From Draconibacterium sp. (GTDB lineage: Bacteria > Bacteroidota > Bacteroidia > Bacteroidales > Prolixibacteraceae), in assembly GCA_027011835.1 (NCBI GenBank), contig JALUZN010000230.1, positions 1 to 6,905 of the forward strand: a stretch of DNA of 6,905 nucleotides, given 5' to 3'. Position 1 is the stretch's first letter. Every line of letters starts with the position of its first letter. Under the pieces are notes generated by a model. It ran no database searches. It was not told the origin of the DNA and was given only the letters and a program-made list of their open reading frames with translations. A program made the translations under genes and the position numbers. Below are positions 6,818 to 6,905 of the stretch, one piece after another.

Positions 6818-6905
6818 AGTCTGCTGATTTTATGTGATTATTGATTTAAAGTCCATTATATCAACAATATATGTTAATATCTCATTTAAATACCATGTGT
6901 TAAAA
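6816..6905. mobile_element. Possible end of an inserted element at the chitinase breakpoint
   Basis: GH18-like coding ends abruptly near 6814. The next bases, AGAGTCTGCTGATTTT, resemble the GAGTCTGCTGAAAA-like ends that I associate with some insertion sequences. From there to the window end the DNA is very AT-rich with no recognisable protein, and it contains an imperfect palindrome at 6858-6880. No transposase, matching far end or target duplication is visible, because the window stops here. A simple deletion junction is an equally fair reading. Confidence 0.22.

Overview
The window carries most of a Bacteroidota Bat ("Bacteroides aerotolerance") locus, all on the + strand, followed by a short and more disordered stretch. 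Several signs point to Bacteroidota. The gene order membrane protein-BatA-BatB-BatC-BatD-BatE is typical of that phylum. Starts are preceded by A-rich sequence rather than clear Shine-Dalgarno motifs. Secreted proteins have short signal peptides ending in FGQ, FAQ or SAQ. A TAnnTTTG promoter element lies near the right end. The base composition is moderately AT-rich. A marine or gut Bacteroidia-type organism fits, but genus cannot be read from this window.

Layout: bases 1-819 hold the 3' part of a membrane protein gene whose start lies left of the window (BatX-like position). batA (812-1807) overlaps it by 8 bases. batB (1821-2858) follows after 13 bases, batC (2961-3782) after 102 bases, batD (3859-5685) after 76 bases and batE (5689-6444) after 3 bases. 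A weak terminator-like hairpin sits at 6486-6512. A Bacteroidota-type -7 promoter element at 6651-6658 then precedes a 44-codon reading frame (6683-6817). This frame encodes a signal peptide plus what looks like the first strand of a GH18 chitinase-like domain, and then stops. The last 88 bases are AT-rich, look non-coding and may be the end of an inserted element.

How the genes fit together (family knowledge plus inference): BatA and BatB are membrane-anchored von Willebrand A proteins with complete metal-binding (MIDAS) motifs. BatC and BatE are exported TPR proteins. BatD is a large periplasmic beta-rich protein with one C-terminal membrane anchor. Genes for a MoxR AAA+ ATPase and a DUF58 protein usually lie just upstream and are probably outside the left edge. 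The set probably forms an inner-membrane/periplasmic assembly whose VWA domains work with MoxR, linked to envelope or stress functions; the exact biochemical role is unsettled. 

No wholly new system is evident. The points most worth a second look are a homologous-looking cytoplasmic domain shared by the first protein and BatD, the extreme Lys/Asn/Gln tether in BatC, and the truncated chitinase-like gene with a possible insertion junction at the right end.
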